Below are positions 1 through 8,693 of a stretch of 64,000 bases of DNA, in pieces. The stretch lies in NCBI RefSeq assembly GCF_030013905.1, contig NZ_CP124862.1, positions 3,413,051 through 3,477,050 of the forward strand, given 5' to 3'. Below the pieces are notes generated by a model. The model made no database searches. It worked only from the letters and a program-made list of their open reading frames with translations, and was not told where the DNA came from. Numbering within the stretch: position 1 is the first letter of the stretch; each line of letters starts with the position of its first letter. The position numbers and the translations under genes were made by a program. Source of the DNA: Petroclostridium sp. X23. Its GTDB lineage: Bacteria; Bacillota; Clostridia; SK-Y3.

Positions 1-306
1 GAACCATACATAGGCCAAGTTGCGGTTGCGGCTGTCATTCTGAATAGGGTGAAGCATCCGTCATTCCCAAATACGCTTTCGGGAGTGATTTACCAGCCTA
101 AAGCGTTCACAGCTGTAGCAGACGGGCAGATCAATGTACCCATAGATACCAATTCAACGGTATTTAAGGCTTGCAGTGATGCTATGAATGGATGGGACCC
201 CAGTGGCGGAGCAATATACTATTATAATCCGGCCAAGACAACAAATAAATGGATTTACAGCCGGGAAGTAATTAAAACCATAGGGAAGCATAAATTTGCA
301 AAATAA
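1..306 (+). CDS. sleB: Spore cortex-lytic enzyme SleB, C-terminal part (5' end outside window)
   Basis: The open frame enters from the left edge and stops at 304-306, so only about 101 residues of the C-terminal end are visible. They match the Hydrolase_2 catalytic domain of SleB/CwlJ-type lytic enzymes: the 'AVAAVILNRVKHPSFP' segment, then 'FTAVADGQIN', then 'GALYYYNP'-like 'GAIYYYNP' near the end. SleB degrades the muramic-lactam cortex peptidoglycan during spore germination and is stored in the spore with YpeB. The next gene, 12 bases downstream, is ypeB, which is the conserved partner order and supports the SleB name over CwlJ. The N-terminal peptidoglycan-binding domain and the start lie outside the window. 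Family assignment is firm; SleB rather than a paralogue rests on the neighbour. Confidence 0.9.
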   Translation, partial: EPYIGQVAVAAVILNRVKHPSFPNTLSGVIYQPKAFTAVADGQINVPIDTNSTVFKACSDAMNGWDPSGGAIYYYNPAKTTNKWIYSREVIKTIGKHKFAK

Positions 307-318
307 GGAGGCAGAATT

Positions 319-1722
319 ATGGGAATCAGAAAAAAGCTGCAGGATTTTAAAAGCAGACTGAGTGACAGGCATATGTACAGCATTGTGCTGGTAGTAACGG
401 CAGTGATAGCCACTGCGGGCATATATCAGTATAAAAAGGCATTAAACTATAGAAATTATGTTGAGAATCAGTACAACAGATCTTTTCATGAGCTTGTGAA
501 TTATGTCGAGAACCTGGAGACATCATTAGCCAAAGGAATGTTGGTGAATAGTCCCGACCAAATGGTGGTATTATCTTCCGAGATATGGAGAAAAGCAGCT
601 TTTGCCCAAGCAAATATTGGTCAATTGCCTATTTCTCACGTACAGTTGGACAAGACATCCAAGTTTTTAACACAAGTAGGAGATTATACCTTTAGTCTTT
701 CCCGGAAGGCTTTAAACAAAGAAGAAATAACCGATAAAGAATATGCGCAATTGGAGCAGCTTCATAAATACGCGGATACACTAAGCAAGACCCTTAACAA
801 TATGCAGGACGATTTATATGCAGGCAGATTGAAGTTTGGTGAACTGCAGCAGGAAGGGAGAAAATATTTCAGTAAAGCGGCAAAAAATATTTCTGTGACT
901 AAGATAGAAAACATAGAAAAAGAATTTGTAGATTATCCATCATTGATTTACGATGGTCCTTTCTCAGATCATATAGAAAGGATGGATCCAAGACTGCTCA
1001 AAGGTGCAACAGAGATGTCGCAGGAGAAAGCCCGGGATAAAGCTGTAAGCTTTATTGGAGGCAATAGGGCAAAAAATGTGGAGAATACCGGTGAAAGCAA
1101 TGGTGCTATAAAGACCTATACGTTTGCAATGAGTCCTGATCAGCAGCAAAATGGCAATAAGGATAGAAGAATATCTATCTCAATCACAAAAATGGGTGGA
1201 CATGTATTATGGATGCTGGACAACCGGGATGTTTCAAAAAGCAGCATGGATATCGATGAGGCGAAGAAAAAGGCAAAAGCTTTTCTGGAAGCCCAAGGGT
1301 ATAAGAGTATGAAGGAAAGCTACTATATAAAAAATGACGGCATTGCTACCATTAATTATGCGTACGTACAAGATGATATCATCATTTATCCCGACTTAAT
1401 AAAAGTAAAAGTTGCGTTAGATAATGGAGAGATTGTAGGTTTTGAAAGTCAGGGATATATTATGGCACACCAAGATACACGTAAGCTTCCGCCGATAAAG
1501 GTTACGGAAGAAGCAGCCAAACAAAAAATAAACAAGAGGCTAACAATTGATTCCGGCAGAATGGCAGTCATACCGCTGGAGTCAAAACGCGAAGTATTAT
1601 GTTATGAATTTAAAGGAAAGTTTGATGACAAAAATTTCTTAGTTTATATTAATGCAGAAACAGGGCAAGAGGAAAAAATATTGCTTCTGCTTGAAACGCC
1701 CAATGGTATATTAACAATGTGA
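319..1722 (+). CDS. ypeB: Germination protein YpeB
   Basis: A 467-residue protein with one N-terminal membrane helix (about residues 19-36) followed by a long exported region, the normal size and topology of YpeB. The C-terminal half contains repeated PepSY-like units (about residues 235-460; for example 'ARDKAVSFIGG' and later 'TEEAAKQKINKRL'). YpeB is needed for stable incorporation of SleB in the spore and holds it inactive until germination. It lies 12 bp after sleB with its own Shine-Dalgarno AAGGAGG at about 305-311, so the two are probably one operon transcribed in the forespore. The repeat GTTCAC array starts about 10 bp after its stop codon. I see no truncation. Confidence 0.93.
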   Translation: MGIRKKLQDFKSRLSDRHMYSIVLVVTAVIATAGIYQYKKALNYRNYVENQYNRSFHELVNYVENLETSLAKGMLVNSPDQMVVLSSEIWRKAAFAQANIGQLPISHVQLDKTSKFLTQVGDYTFSLSRKALNKEEITDKEYAQLEQLHKYADTLSKTLNNMQDDLYAGRLKFGELQQEGRKYFSKAAKNISVTKIENIEKEFVDYPSLIYDGPFSDHIERMDPRLLKGATEMSQEKARDKAVSFIGGNRAKNVENTGESNGAIKTYTFAMSPDQQQNGNKDRRISISITKMGGHVLWMLDNRDVSKSSMDIDEAKKKAKAFLEAQGYKSMKESYYIKNDGIATINYAYVQDDIIIYPDLIKVKVALDNGEIVGFESQGYIMAHQDTRKLPPIKVTEEAAKQKINKRLTIDSGRMAVIPLESKREVLCYEFKGKFDDKNFLVYINAETGQEEKILLLLETPNGILTM

Positions 1723-1731
1723 AGCTGGTTT

Positions 1732-1756
1732 ACAGTTCACAGTTCACGGTTCACAG
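1732..1756. repeat. Heptamer array (CAGTTCA/CGGTTCA)
   Basis: Three and a half 7-base units of the GTGAACN family, read in inverted orientation, directly after the ypeB stop. A further GTGAAC lies at about 1776. The same unit recurs at 4271, 4490, 34123, 35659, 38391 and 38912. Confidence 0.8.
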
Positions 1757-1862
1757 AAATGTCTATCGTGGGTTGTGAACTTTTTTCTCAAATTTTACTT
1801 AACATAAAAAAGCATTGCGTGTAAAGACTAATACCAGACGCTAAAAAAAGGAGGCTGGTACT

Positions 1863-2033
1863 ATGAGTAGACGTTCTATGATGTCAGATAAGCTAAAATA
1901 TGAGATCGCAAAAGAATTGGGAGTCTACGACGTAGTTAAGACAGAAGGTTGGGGAAGTGTAAGTTCGCGTGACTGTGGAAACATCGTAGCTAAGGCAATT
2001 GAAATGGCAGAACGAAGCATGGCTGACCAATAA
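1863..2033 (+). CDS. Small acid-soluble spore protein, alpha/beta type
   Basis: A 56-residue protein starting at ATG 1863 behind a very strong ribosome site (AAAAAAGGAGG, ending about 8 bases upstream). It contains 'DKLKYEIAKELGVYD' and 'GWGSVSSRDCGNIVAKAIE', which resemble the divergent clostridial alpha/beta SASP pattern: an N-terminal K-x-E-x-A-x-E-x-G block and a C-terminal G-N-x-V-x-x-x-I-x-x-A-E block. Such proteins coat spore DNA and protect it from damage, and are degraded by GPR protease at germination. It is monocistronic, with a good terminator 25 bp downstream. Expected regulation is forespore sigma-G, but I could not place a clear sigma-G promoter. The gene sits beside sleB-ypeB, giving a small spore cluster. 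Confidence 0.85.
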   Translation: MSRRSMMSDKLKYEIAKELGVYDVVKTEGWGSVSSRDCGNIVAKAIEMAERSMADQ

Positions 2034-2057
2034 AAAGCATACTTTATATAGCGTTAT

Positions 2058-2091
2058 AAAAAGGTGGGAATCATTTTCCACCTTTTTGTTT
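2058..2091 (+). terminator. Rho-independent terminator of the SASP gene
   Basis: Ten-base stem AAAAAGGTGG / CCACCTTTTT (2058-2067 with 2078-2087) and a 10-base loop, running into further T residues. It ends the SASP transcript. Confidence 0.85.
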
Positions 2092-2155
2092 TGAAAAACG
2101 ATTGAAGTATGTTATCATAAAGAGTAAAATTATCAATATAATATAGAAGAACGCA

Positions 2156-2335
2156 GTGAATAGTGAATAGTGAATAAGGAATAGTGAATAGTGAATAGTG
2201 AGCAGTGAACAGCGCGTAGCGAATAGCTAAAATTGAATAGCAAATAAGTTATAGTTAATTGTGAGCAATTAACCTGTGTAGACGATTTAATTGTGATAGA
2301 GGGTTACTATTCACTATTCCTTATTCACTATTCAC
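2156..2335. repeat. Inverted pair of GTGAATA heptamer arrays
   Basis: Eight consecutive 7-base units at 2156-2211 (three GTGAATA, AGGAATA, two GTGAATA, GTGAGCA, GTGAACA) and four complementary units at 2308-2335 (TATTCAC, TATTCCT, TATTCAC, TATTCAC). The variant unit AGGAATA is mirrored by TATTCCT, so the two arms pair perfectly over about 30 bases. This fills most of the 323-bp gap before ddl; the roughly 95 bases between the arms are AT-rich and I see no gene in them. Confidence 0.85.
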
Positions 2336-2356
2336 TAAAAATAGAGGGGGATACAT

Positions 2357-3439
2357 ATGGCTCAGAAACTTACGGTGTGTGTCTTGTTTGGCGGACAATC
2401 ATCAGAACATGAGGTATCGAGAATATCAGCAGTTTCAGTGATAAAAAATCTAGATAAAGAAAAATATGATATTGTTATGATAGGGATTACAAAGAAAGGA
2501 AAATGGCTGATGTATCAAGGGCCGGTAGATAAAATTGAGACCGGTGAATGGGAAAACGGACATGTTGCCCGGGCGATGATTTCGCCGGATGGAACAATTA
2601 ATGGTATTGTGAAACTAAGCGTAGATGAAAATACAGATGAATTGACTGCTACTACTGCGAAGATTGATGTTGTGTTTCCGGTGCTGCATGGTTTATATGG
2701 CGAAGATGGAACAGTTCAGGGTTTATTTGAGCTGGCCCAAATTCCGTATGTAGGATCGGGGATACTGGCGTCCTCGGTATCTATGGATAAGATATATGCA
2801 AAACTAGTATTTAAAGATGCTCAAATACCCCAGGCACAATGGGAAGTGGTATATAAATATGAACTGGACGCTATTGAAAAAGTTGTTGAAAGAATAGAGA
2901 GCTGTTTTGAGTATCCTTGCTTTATAAAGCCATCTAATGCAGGCTCATCGGTAGGCGTTACCAAAGCACATAACAGACAAGAGCTTGAGAAAGGACTGGT
3001 GTTGGCGGCACAACACGACAGAAAAATATTGGTGGAAGAATTCATTAACGGCCGGGAAATTGAATGCTCTGTTCTGGGAAATCTAAATCCTAAAGCGTCG
3101 GTAGTAGGTGAGATCATTCCTGGGCGTGAGTTTTATGATTATGATGCGAAATATAATGATGATACATCACAGCTGCTCATACCGGCTGCACTTCCTGAGG
3201 AGACAGCAAACAAGGTAAAGCAATATGCCGTAAGCGCTTATAAAGCATTGGATTGTGCAGGTCTGTCAAGAGTAGACTTTTTTGTACACAAGGAAACCGA
3301 TGAAGTATTTATTAATGAAATCAATACGATGCCCGGTTTTACCAGTATTAGCATGTACCCGAAACTGTGGGAAGCGTCAGGAATTTCGTATCCGGAATTA
3401 TTAGATCAACTTATTGCATTGGCAATGAAAAGAGAATAA
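2357..3439 (+). CDS. ddl: D-alanine--D-alanine ligase
   Basis: A 360-residue ATP-grasp enzyme that joins two D-alanines for the peptidoglycan pentapeptide. Visible family marks are the N-terminal 'VLFGGQSSEHEVS', 'HGLYGEDGTVQG' (about residues 111-122), the ATP-binding 'FIKPSNAGSSVGV', 'YDYDAKY' in the omega loop and the C-terminal metal-binding 'EINTMPGFTSISMYP'. The loop has the Tyr seen in D-Ala-D-Ala ligases, not the His of VanA-type D-Ala-D-Lac enzymes. The length is normal for the long (Ddl/VanA) subgroup. Start ATG 2357 follows AGAGGGGG. murI follows 18 bp downstream, so these two wall-precursor genes are probably co-transcribed. Confidence 0.95.
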   Translation: MAQKLTVCVLFGGQSSEHEVSRISAVSVIKNLDKEKYDIVMIGITKKGKWLMYQGPVDKIETGEWENGHVARAMISPDGTINGIVKLSVDENTDELTATTAKIDVVFPVLHGLYGEDGTVQGLFELAQIPYVGSGILASSVSMDKIYAKLVFKDAQIPQAQWEVVYKYELDAIEKVVERIESCFEYPCFIKPSNAGSSVGVTKAHNRQELEKGLVLAAQHDRKILVEEFINGREIECSVLGNLNPKASVVGEIIPGREFYDYDAKYNDDTSQLLIPAALPEETANKVKQYAVSAYKALDCAGLSRVDFFVHKETDEVFINEINTMPGFTSISMYPKLWEASGISYPELLDQLIALAMKRE

Positions 3440-3457
3440 GTAAGTTGGGGGTTATTT

Positions 3458-4267
3458 ATGGATAATCGGCCTATCGGAGTTTTTGACTCAGGGCTGGGAG
3501 GGCTGACATCAGTGAAAGAACTTATGCGCCGGCTCCCTCAGGAAAGTATCGTTTATTTTGGGGATACAGGCAGAGTTCCATACGGTACTCGTTCGGATGA
3601 GACCATTACAAAATATGTTTTTCAAGATATCCGATTTTTATTGAATTTTGATATTAAACTTATTATAATAGCATGTGGTACCGCAAGTTCAGTAGCATTG
3701 GAAAAAGTTCAACAAGCATTTAATATACCTATTATTGGCGTAGTGTATCCTGCTGCTTCTCAAGCAGTGAATATCAGCACAACCGGAAAAATAGGAATCA
3801 TAGGTACGCCAGGAACCATTAACAGCGGTTCATATATCCGAATCATTAAAGAGTTAGCGCCGGATGCAAAGACTTTCTCCAAAGCCTGCCCGTTATTTGT
3901 ACCTTTGGTTGAAAACGGATATACTATGAATGAGGTGGCGCGGTTGGTTGCACAGGAATATCTCGGGCCGCTTAAAGATAAATGTGTGGATACTTTGATT
4001 ATGGGATGTACACATTATCCGTTACTGAAAAACACAATCGAGGGCATCATGGGAAAAGAAGTGAGGCTCATTGATCCGGGAGCAGAAACTGCAAAGTATG
4101 TAAAGCAGCTTTTAATTGATAAAAATATGCTGGGACAATCCGGCATTGTACCCACGTATAAATATTTTGTTAGTGACTGTATAGAGAACTTTAGCCGGCT
4201 GGGCAGTTTGTTTTTAGAAAAAGAAATTACACAGTCCGTAGAAAAAATCGATATAGAGAAATATTAG
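3458..4267 (+). CDS. murI: Glutamate racemase
   Basis: A 269-residue Asp/Glu racemase making D-glutamate for peptidoglycan. It has the N-terminal 'IGVFDSGLGGLTSVKEL' with the Asp-Ser pair, 'YFGDTGRVPYGTRS', and the two cysteine acid/base motifs: 'IIACGTASS' (Cys73) and 'MGCTHYPLL'. In most racemases the first motif is ACNTAS; here the Asn is Gly, a variant I believe occurs in some Firmicutes. Both catalytic cysteines remain, so the enzyme should be active. It follows ddl by 18 bp, with its own GGGGG ribosome site. A heptamer repeat array begins 3 bases after the stop codon. Confidence 0.94.
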   Translation: MDNRPIGVFDSGLGGLTSVKELMRRLPQESIVYFGDTGRVPYGTRSDETITKYVFQDIRFLLNFDIKLIIIACGTASSVALEKVQQAFNIPIIGVVYPAASQAVNISTTGKIGIIGTPGTINSGSYIRIIKELAPDAKTFSKACPLFVPLVENGYTMNEVARLVAQEYLGPLKDKCVDTLIMGCTHYPLLKNTIEGIMGKEVRLIDPGAETAKYVKQLLIDKNMLGQSGIVPTYKYFVSDCIENFSRLGSLFLEKEITQSVEKIDIEKY

Positions 4268-4270
4268 AAT

Positions 4271-4517
4271 AGTTCACGGTTCACAGTTCACGGTTCACAG
4301 TACCGTGATCGTAGTAAGATCTATGAATGAGAATAAGATATTGTAAAAAAGAGTAAATGCACATGTGTGTGCACAATTCTTGCTATCATAATAAGAGGAT
4401 CTATGGACTAGGTAAAAGGTGTTGCACAATATAGCAAGTTATAGCAGTTTACTCGGGTTCACAATTTCACAGTATAATAAACGGATTCTGTGAACTGTGA
4501 ACCGTGAACTGTGAACT
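4271..4517. repeat. Inverted pair of GTGAACN heptamer arrays
   Basis: Four 7-base units AGTTCAC/GGTTCAC at 4271-4298 (with AG at 4299-4300) and four units GTGAACT/GTGAACC at 4490-4517 in opposite orientation, flanked by AT on each outer side. They bracket about 190 bp of AT-rich sequence without a recognisable gene, filling the space between murI and the DUF1934 gene. The structure resembles a small element with repeat-built inverted ends. Confidence 0.8.
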
Positions 4518-4540
4518 ATTTCACAAACGAGGGATGAAGC

Positions 4541-5005
4541 ATGAATAAAAACGTTATTATTTCGGTGAAGGGTACTCAGCACCTTGAAGATGATACAGAC
4601 AGCATAGAGTTGGTTACACAAGGTAAATATTATAAAAAAGGAAGCAACTATTTCGTCAGCTATAAGGAAACGGAGATGACAGGGATGGAGGGGACAACCA
4701 CTACCCTGAAAATTGGAGACGGAAAAGTTACTCTCATGCGGTTCGGACAGAACAACTCACAATTAATCTTTGAAAAAGGACAGAAACATGTATCTTATTA
4801 TGAAACATCTTACGGGACATTTGCAGTAGGGGTCTTCTCCCATAATGTAGATATCAATATTAATGATAGTGGGGGAGAGGTAGCGGTAGATTATATTTTA
4901 CAAATTGATAATATACAGACAGGGGAAAACGATTTTTACTTAAAGATAAGGGAGGCAAATTTGACAAATGACCAATTTAGTAGAAACAGCGAAAAGCCAA
5001 ATTAA
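4541..5005 (+). CDS. DUF1934 (YwiB-like) protein
   Basis: A 154-residue cytosolic protein of the DUF1934 family, whose members form a lipocalin-like beta barrel of unknown function. Visible features are the opening 'NVIISVKGTQHLEDDTDSIE', the internal 'YKETEMTGMEGTTTTLKI' and 'YETSYGTFAVGVFS', which alternate as beta strands. In many Firmicutes such a gene sits directly before argS, as B. subtilis ywiB does. Here its last 38 bases overlap argS, implying translational coupling. Start ATG 4541 follows GAGGGATG. I know of no established biochemical role and do not propose one. Confidence 0.88.
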   Translation: MNKNVIISVKGTQHLEDDTDSIELVTQGKYYKKGSNYFVSYKETEMTGMEGTTTTLKIGDGKVTLMRFGQNNSQLIFEKGQKHVSYYETSYGTFAVGVFSHNVDININDSGGEVAVDYILQIDNIQTGENDFYLKIREANLTNDQFSRNSEKPN

Positions 5006-6662
5006 ACAAGCGGTAGTGAGTGCAGTGGGACAAGCTACTGCGGCCGGTGAACTGCCTGAGGTACATATTGGGGAAATGGTGATTGAGGTACCGCGTGACA
5101 AACAGCATGGGGATTTTGCTACCAATGTAGCAATGCAGATCACAAGGCAAGCTAAAAAGGCACCTCGTATGATTGCAGATATTCTTGTCAACAATATGGA
5201 GTTCAAGGACACTTTGATTGAAAAGGTAGAGGTTGCGGGACCGGGATTTATTAATTTTTATTTCAAGAAAGATTGGCTTTATCAAGTTATTTCTGCTATT
5301 GACAAGGAAGGAACCGGCTACGGCAAGATCAATATTGGGAATGGGCAAAAAGTCATGGTGGAATTTGTAAGCGCCAATCCTACCGGTCCTATGCATATGG
5401 GAAACGCCCGTGGAGGAGCGTTGGGTGATTGTCTTGCCAGTGTGCTGGATTGGGCAGGTTATGATGTAACCCGTGAATTCTATATTAATGATGCCGGAAA
5501 CCAGATCGAAAAGTTCGGCAAATCCCTTGAGGCCAGATATATACAACTGCTCAAGGGAGAAGATGCGTTTGTGTTTCCGGAAGATGGATACCATGGTGAA
5601 GACATTAAGGATCATATGAAAGATTTTATTGCTCTTGAAGGAGATAAATACCTTGGTATAGATTCGGAAGAAAGAAAAACAGCATTCGTTGAATTTGCGT
5701 TGAAAAAGAATATTGATAATCTAAAAGCGGATCTCAAATTGTATGGTATCGAATATGATGTATGGTTCCATGAGAGTGAGCTATACGAAAATAACGAAGT
5801 GCAGGAAACGGTAGATTATCTGGTGGAAAACGGATATGCCTATGAGAAGGAAGATGCCGTCTGGTTTAAAGCATCAGAGTTTGGGGCGGAAAAAGATGAG
5901 GTGCTGGTTAGAAATAACGGTATTCCAACTTATTTCGCAGCGGATATCGCTTATCATAGAAACAAGTTTGTCAAGAGAGGCTTTGACAGGGTCATTGATA
6001 TATGGGGCGCAGACCATCATGGACACGTAGCAAGAATGAAAGGCGCCATGAAGGCTGTAGGATGTGACCCCGACAAGCTGGATATCATCATTATGCAGTT
6101 GGTAAGGCTTCTTAGAAATGGAGAAGTTGCCAGAATGTCCAAAAGGACGGGAAGGTCAATTACGCTAAGAGATCTGTTGGAAGAGACCAGTATAGATGCG
6201 GCAAGATTTTTCTTCAATATGAGACAGGCCGGCAGCCATTTGGACTTCGATATTGACCTGTCGGTAGAACAAAGCAATGACAATCCGGTTTTCTATGTAC
6301 AGTATGCGCATGCAAGGATTTGCAGTATTATTAAACTGCTTGAAGAAGATGGAGTGAACATAAAACCGGCAGATCAGGTGGATGTATCGCTGCTGGTTGC
6401 GCCGGAAGAATTGGAGTTGCTGAAGAAGCTTGCAGAATTACCCGAAGAAATAAAGAGTGCGGCTTTAACAATGGAACCCAGCCGTATGACAAGATATGTC
6501 ATGGACCTTGCAGGATTATTCCATTCTTTCTATAATGCTTGCAGGGTAAAAGTAGAGGATCAAGCGCTGATGATGGCAAGGTTAAAGCTTGTTGATAGTG
6601 TTAGAATAGTTGTTAAGAATGTACTTGATATGCTTGGAATTAATGCGCCGGAGAAGATGTAA
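4968..6662 (+). CDS. argS: Arginyl-tRNA synthetase
   Basis: A 564-residue class I aminoacyl-tRNA synthetase that charges tRNA-Arg. The order of domains is typical: Add-1 N-terminal domain (about 1-110), the HIGH signature as 'NPTGPMHMGNARGG' (about 138-151), 'IPTYFAADIAYH', the KMSKS-like 'ARMSKRTGRS' (about 388-397), and a C-terminal DALR anticodon-binding domain ending near 'LDMLGINAPEKM'. The length matches the family. ATG 4968 lies 12 bases after GGGAGG at about 4950-4955 and overlaps the preceding gene by 38 bp. A terminator follows about 70 bp after the stop. Confidence 0.96.
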   Translation: MTNLVETAKSQIKQAVVSAVGQATAAGELPEVHIGEMVIEVPRDKQHGDFATNVAMQITRQAKKAPRMIADILVNNMEFKDTLIEKVEVAGPGFINFYFKKDWLYQVISAIDKEGTGYGKINIGNGQKVMVEFVSANPTGPMHMGNARGGALGDCLASVLDWAGYDVTREFYINDAGNQIEKFGKSLEARYIQLLKGEDAFVFPEDGYHGEDIKDHMKDFIALEGDKYLGIDSEERKTAFVEFALKKNIDNLKADLKLYGIEYDVWFHESELYENNEVQETVDYLVENGYAYEKEDAVWFKASEFGAEKDEVLVRNNGIPTYFAADIAYHRNKFVKRGFDRVIDIWGADHHGHVARMKGAMKAVGCDPDKLDIIIMQLVRLLRNGEVARMSKRTGRSITLRDLLEETSIDAARFFFNMRQAGSHLDFDIDLSVEQSNDNPVFYVQYAHARICSIIKLLEEDGVNIKPADQVDVSLLVAPEELELLKKLAELPEEIKSAALTMEPSRMTRYVMDLAGLFHSFYNACRVKVEDQALMMARLKLVDSVRIVVKNVLDMLGINAPEKM

Positions 6663-6730
6663 AAAATAAGCTGCTGTTTGCTCGAAACACAGCCTCGATA
6701 ACGATGAAATAAATAATAACATGATTACCC

Positions 6731-6763
6731 AAAAAGACCGATATAGAATATGTCGGTTTTTTT
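6731..6763 (+). terminator. Terminator after argS
   Basis: Stem ACCGATATA / TATGTCGGT (one G-U pair) with a short loop, followed by seven T. It closes the DUF1934-argS transcript. Confidence 0.75.
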
Positions 6764-6787
6764 GTATGCCGTTTAATAATATTTAAC

Positions 6788-6804
6788 ATTACATTTCTTT
6801 TACA
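6788..6804 (-). promoter_or_regulatory. Candidate WalR (YycF) box upstream of the SLH gene
   Basis: Read on the minus strand this is TGTAAA-AGAAA-TGTAAT, an exact match to the published WalR consensus of two TGTWAH hexamers separated by 5 bases. It lies about 84 bp before the start of the SLH protein at 6888. The orientation is reversed relative to the gene, so its action is uncertain. Confidence 0.45.
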
Positions 6805-6809
6805 TAGAA

Positions 6810-6835
6810 GGATTTGGCAGGATTTATGTAGAATT
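6810..6835 (+). promoter_or_regulatory. Copy 1 of a shared 25-26 base upstream motif
   Basis: GGATTTGGCAGGATTTATGT followed by AGAATT; similar to copies at 46039-46063 and 53836-53860, each upstream of an exported-protein gene. Function unknown. Confidence 0.4.
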
Positions 6836-6887
6836 ATGAAGAAAATAGGAATATTTTAATTATTTACATCAGGAAAGGATGCACACA

Positions 6888-8612
6888 GTGAAAAGATATA
6901 AACGTAATGATTACTCTAAAAACATATGGTTTGGTGCCATATTGGCACTTATCCTATTTATCTTCAACCTTATGCCTGTGTATGCGCAGGAAATATCACA
7001 AAATAGCTATACCGGAACAGAGGATGCCCGGGCTACTATTAAAAATATACAGTTTTATGATGTGGAAGCCCAAGGTAAAAACTATTGGGGGAGAGATGCG
7101 ATCTATGAAATGGCGGCACTTTCCATCATAAAAGGACGTGGCGAAGGTCGATTCGACTTAAAAGCACCTATCACCAAAGTACAAGCGTTAGCGTTGATTT
7201 ATCGTGCCATTGGGAAGGAGTCGCAAGCATCCCAGGCTGCTAACATGATTGAGCTTGAAAGTCAGCAGAGCGGACAATCCATCAATGATGCGGAAGCCTG
7301 GGCAAACGGATATCTTGTTTTGGCGGCAGAAGACGGATTGATTACCTCTGAACAACTACATAATGCTTTATATGATGATCCATCTATGTTGGACCCTGTA
7401 AAACAGTTTGTGAAAACAGCTCCGGCTCAAAGACAGGAAATCGCAGAATGGATGGGAAAAGCACTTAAACTGACAGCCGATTATGATGTAGGAAAAGCAG
7501 TATTAGACAGCTATATCGATAAAGACCGGATTGAGTCTTCCAGAATTCCTTACATCGCGTTGGTTGTGAAAGAAAAATTAATGACAGGCCATGACGGTTA
7601 TCTGAATCCAACACAGGGGATTTCCAGAGAAGAGATGGCACAGGTATTAAAGAATGCCCAAAGATTTATTCTGAAATATCAAGGCTTGATAGAACGGTCA
7701 GGAGTTATTATAAGTGTAAAGGAAATCCCCGATCCGTTGTTGGAGGGCAACAACAAGATAATACTTGCCATAGAAGACCCCGAGGGAAGTATTTATGAAA
7801 TTCTCATTGATAAAAACAGCCCAAATAATATAGAGCCATCCCAAGGCCAATTCGAAAGATTCACAAAAGAAATCGTTACACTGGGAAAAGGGAATCCAAG
7901 TGATAGCAGCAATTTGAAAGAAGGAGATAAAATAAGTTGTCTAATAGATAAAAATAGGCAAGTAAGATTTGTGAAAGTAGTGGGAGCACAAGCGGAAGTA
8001 CGCAAAGACGATGTGGGTAGCTTAACAGTTGCAGGTATTTATAAAGCTTCTATATATGTATATGATCCGTATAAGCACAAACTGATTGTCAAAGATTTAA
8101 AAAAATGGGGCCAAGGAAAGTGGATTGACGCGGGAAAGCAGCAATACACGGAAATACCTGTGGAAGATGATACCGGCGTATATAGAGATATACAAAAGAT
8201 AACTATTGGGGACATCAATACATATTATACCGATCATGAAGTCTATATGGCAATGATATTACAGCCTAACCATAATGAGAAGGCCGTATTATTGAATATT
8301 CAAAAACCGGAAAATATCGAACAAATATACGAAGGCACGGTATACTCGATAGATCAAGATGCCTCCGTCATAGACTTAAAAGAAAGAGTTTATAGGGTTA
8401 GTGAAAGTTCAATTATTTTAGAAAATGGCAAAATGCTTGGAAACCGTGAGTTAGCCAATGATGATAAAGTATATGTAGTATCTACAATACTGAGCGACTT
8501 AGGTGAATTTGCGGCCAATATTATTGAAATTCATAATACGAATGAAGATACGCTGACAGAGAAGAAAGAAAATGACCAAAGCAATAATCAGGAACAAGAA
8601 AATAAGGAATGA
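6888..8612 (+). CDS. SLH-domain exported protein, first gene of the surface block
   Basis: About 574 residues. GTG 6888 is preferred over the in-frame ATG at 6879 because the ribosome site AGGAAAGG (6871-6878) touches that ATG but lies 9 bases before the GTG. A signal peptide covers about residues 1-34, ending 'MPVYAQ'. SLH-type repeats follow: about 57-110 (with 'DAIYEMAALSIIKGRGEGRF'), a weak middle unit, and about 200-255 ('YIALVVKEKLMTGHDGYLNP'); these usually bind pyruvylated wall polymer. The C-terminal half has beta-rich modules such as 'YEGTVYSIDQDASVIDLKER', resembling modules in the proteins at 19215 and 50341. It probably anchors a surface assembly made with the next four genes. 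The exact function is unknown. Confidence 0.82.
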   Translation: MKRYKRNDYSKNIWFGAILALILFIFNLMPVYAQEISQNSYTGTEDARATIKNIQFYDVEAQGKNYWGRDAIYEMAALSIIKGRGEGRFDLKAPITKVQALALIYRAIGKESQASQAANMIELESQQSGQSINDAEAWANGYLVLAAEDGLITSEQLHNALYDDPSMLDPVKQFVKTAPAQRQEIAEWMGKALKLTADYDVGKAVLDSYIDKDRIESSRIPYIALVVKEKLMTGHDGYLNPTQGISREEMAQVLKNAQRFILKYQGLIERSGVIISVKEIPDPLLEGNNKIILAIEDPEGSIYEILIDKNSPNNIEPSQGQFERFTKEIVTLGKGNPSDSSNLKEGDKISCLIDKNRQVRFVKVVGAQAEVRKDDVGSLTVAGIYKASIYVYDPYKHKLIVKDLKKWGQGKWIDAGKQQYTEIPVEDDTGVYRDIQKITIGDINTYYTDHEVYMAMILQPNHNEKAVLLNIQKPENIEQIYEGTVYSIDQDASVIDLKERVYRVSESSIILENGKMLGNRELANDDKVYVVSTILSDLGEFAANIIEIHNTNEDTLTEKKENDQSNNQEQENKE

Positions 8613-8615
8613 TGG

Positions 8616-8655
8616 AATAATAATACCCGATTGAAAATCAGGAAATTATTATTTT
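8616..8655 (+). terminator. AT-rich hairpin, possible terminator
   Basis: Nested arms AATAATAAT / ATTATTATT with an inner CCCGATT / AATCAGG (one G-U pair) and a GAA loop, ending in TTTT, four bases after the stop codon. It may separate the 6888 gene from the larger operon. Confidence 0.5.
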
Positions 8656-8693
8656 ATCATTCCTGAGTAAGGAAATTTAATGAAAATGTCGAT

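Noticed and set aside
2156..2335. Possible CRISPR array from regular short repeats
   Set aside because: Units are 7 bases in direct tandem with no spacers, and no cas gene is present.
2357..3439. VanA/VanG-type vancomycin-resistance ligase
   Set aside because: The omega loop carries Tyr rather than the His of D-Ala-D-Lac ligases, and no vanH, vanX or vanT gene is nearby.
4977..5615. 212-codon minus-strand open frame inside argS
   Set aside because: It is antisense to a certain gene, has no ribosome site or family features, and its composition is that of a shadow frame.
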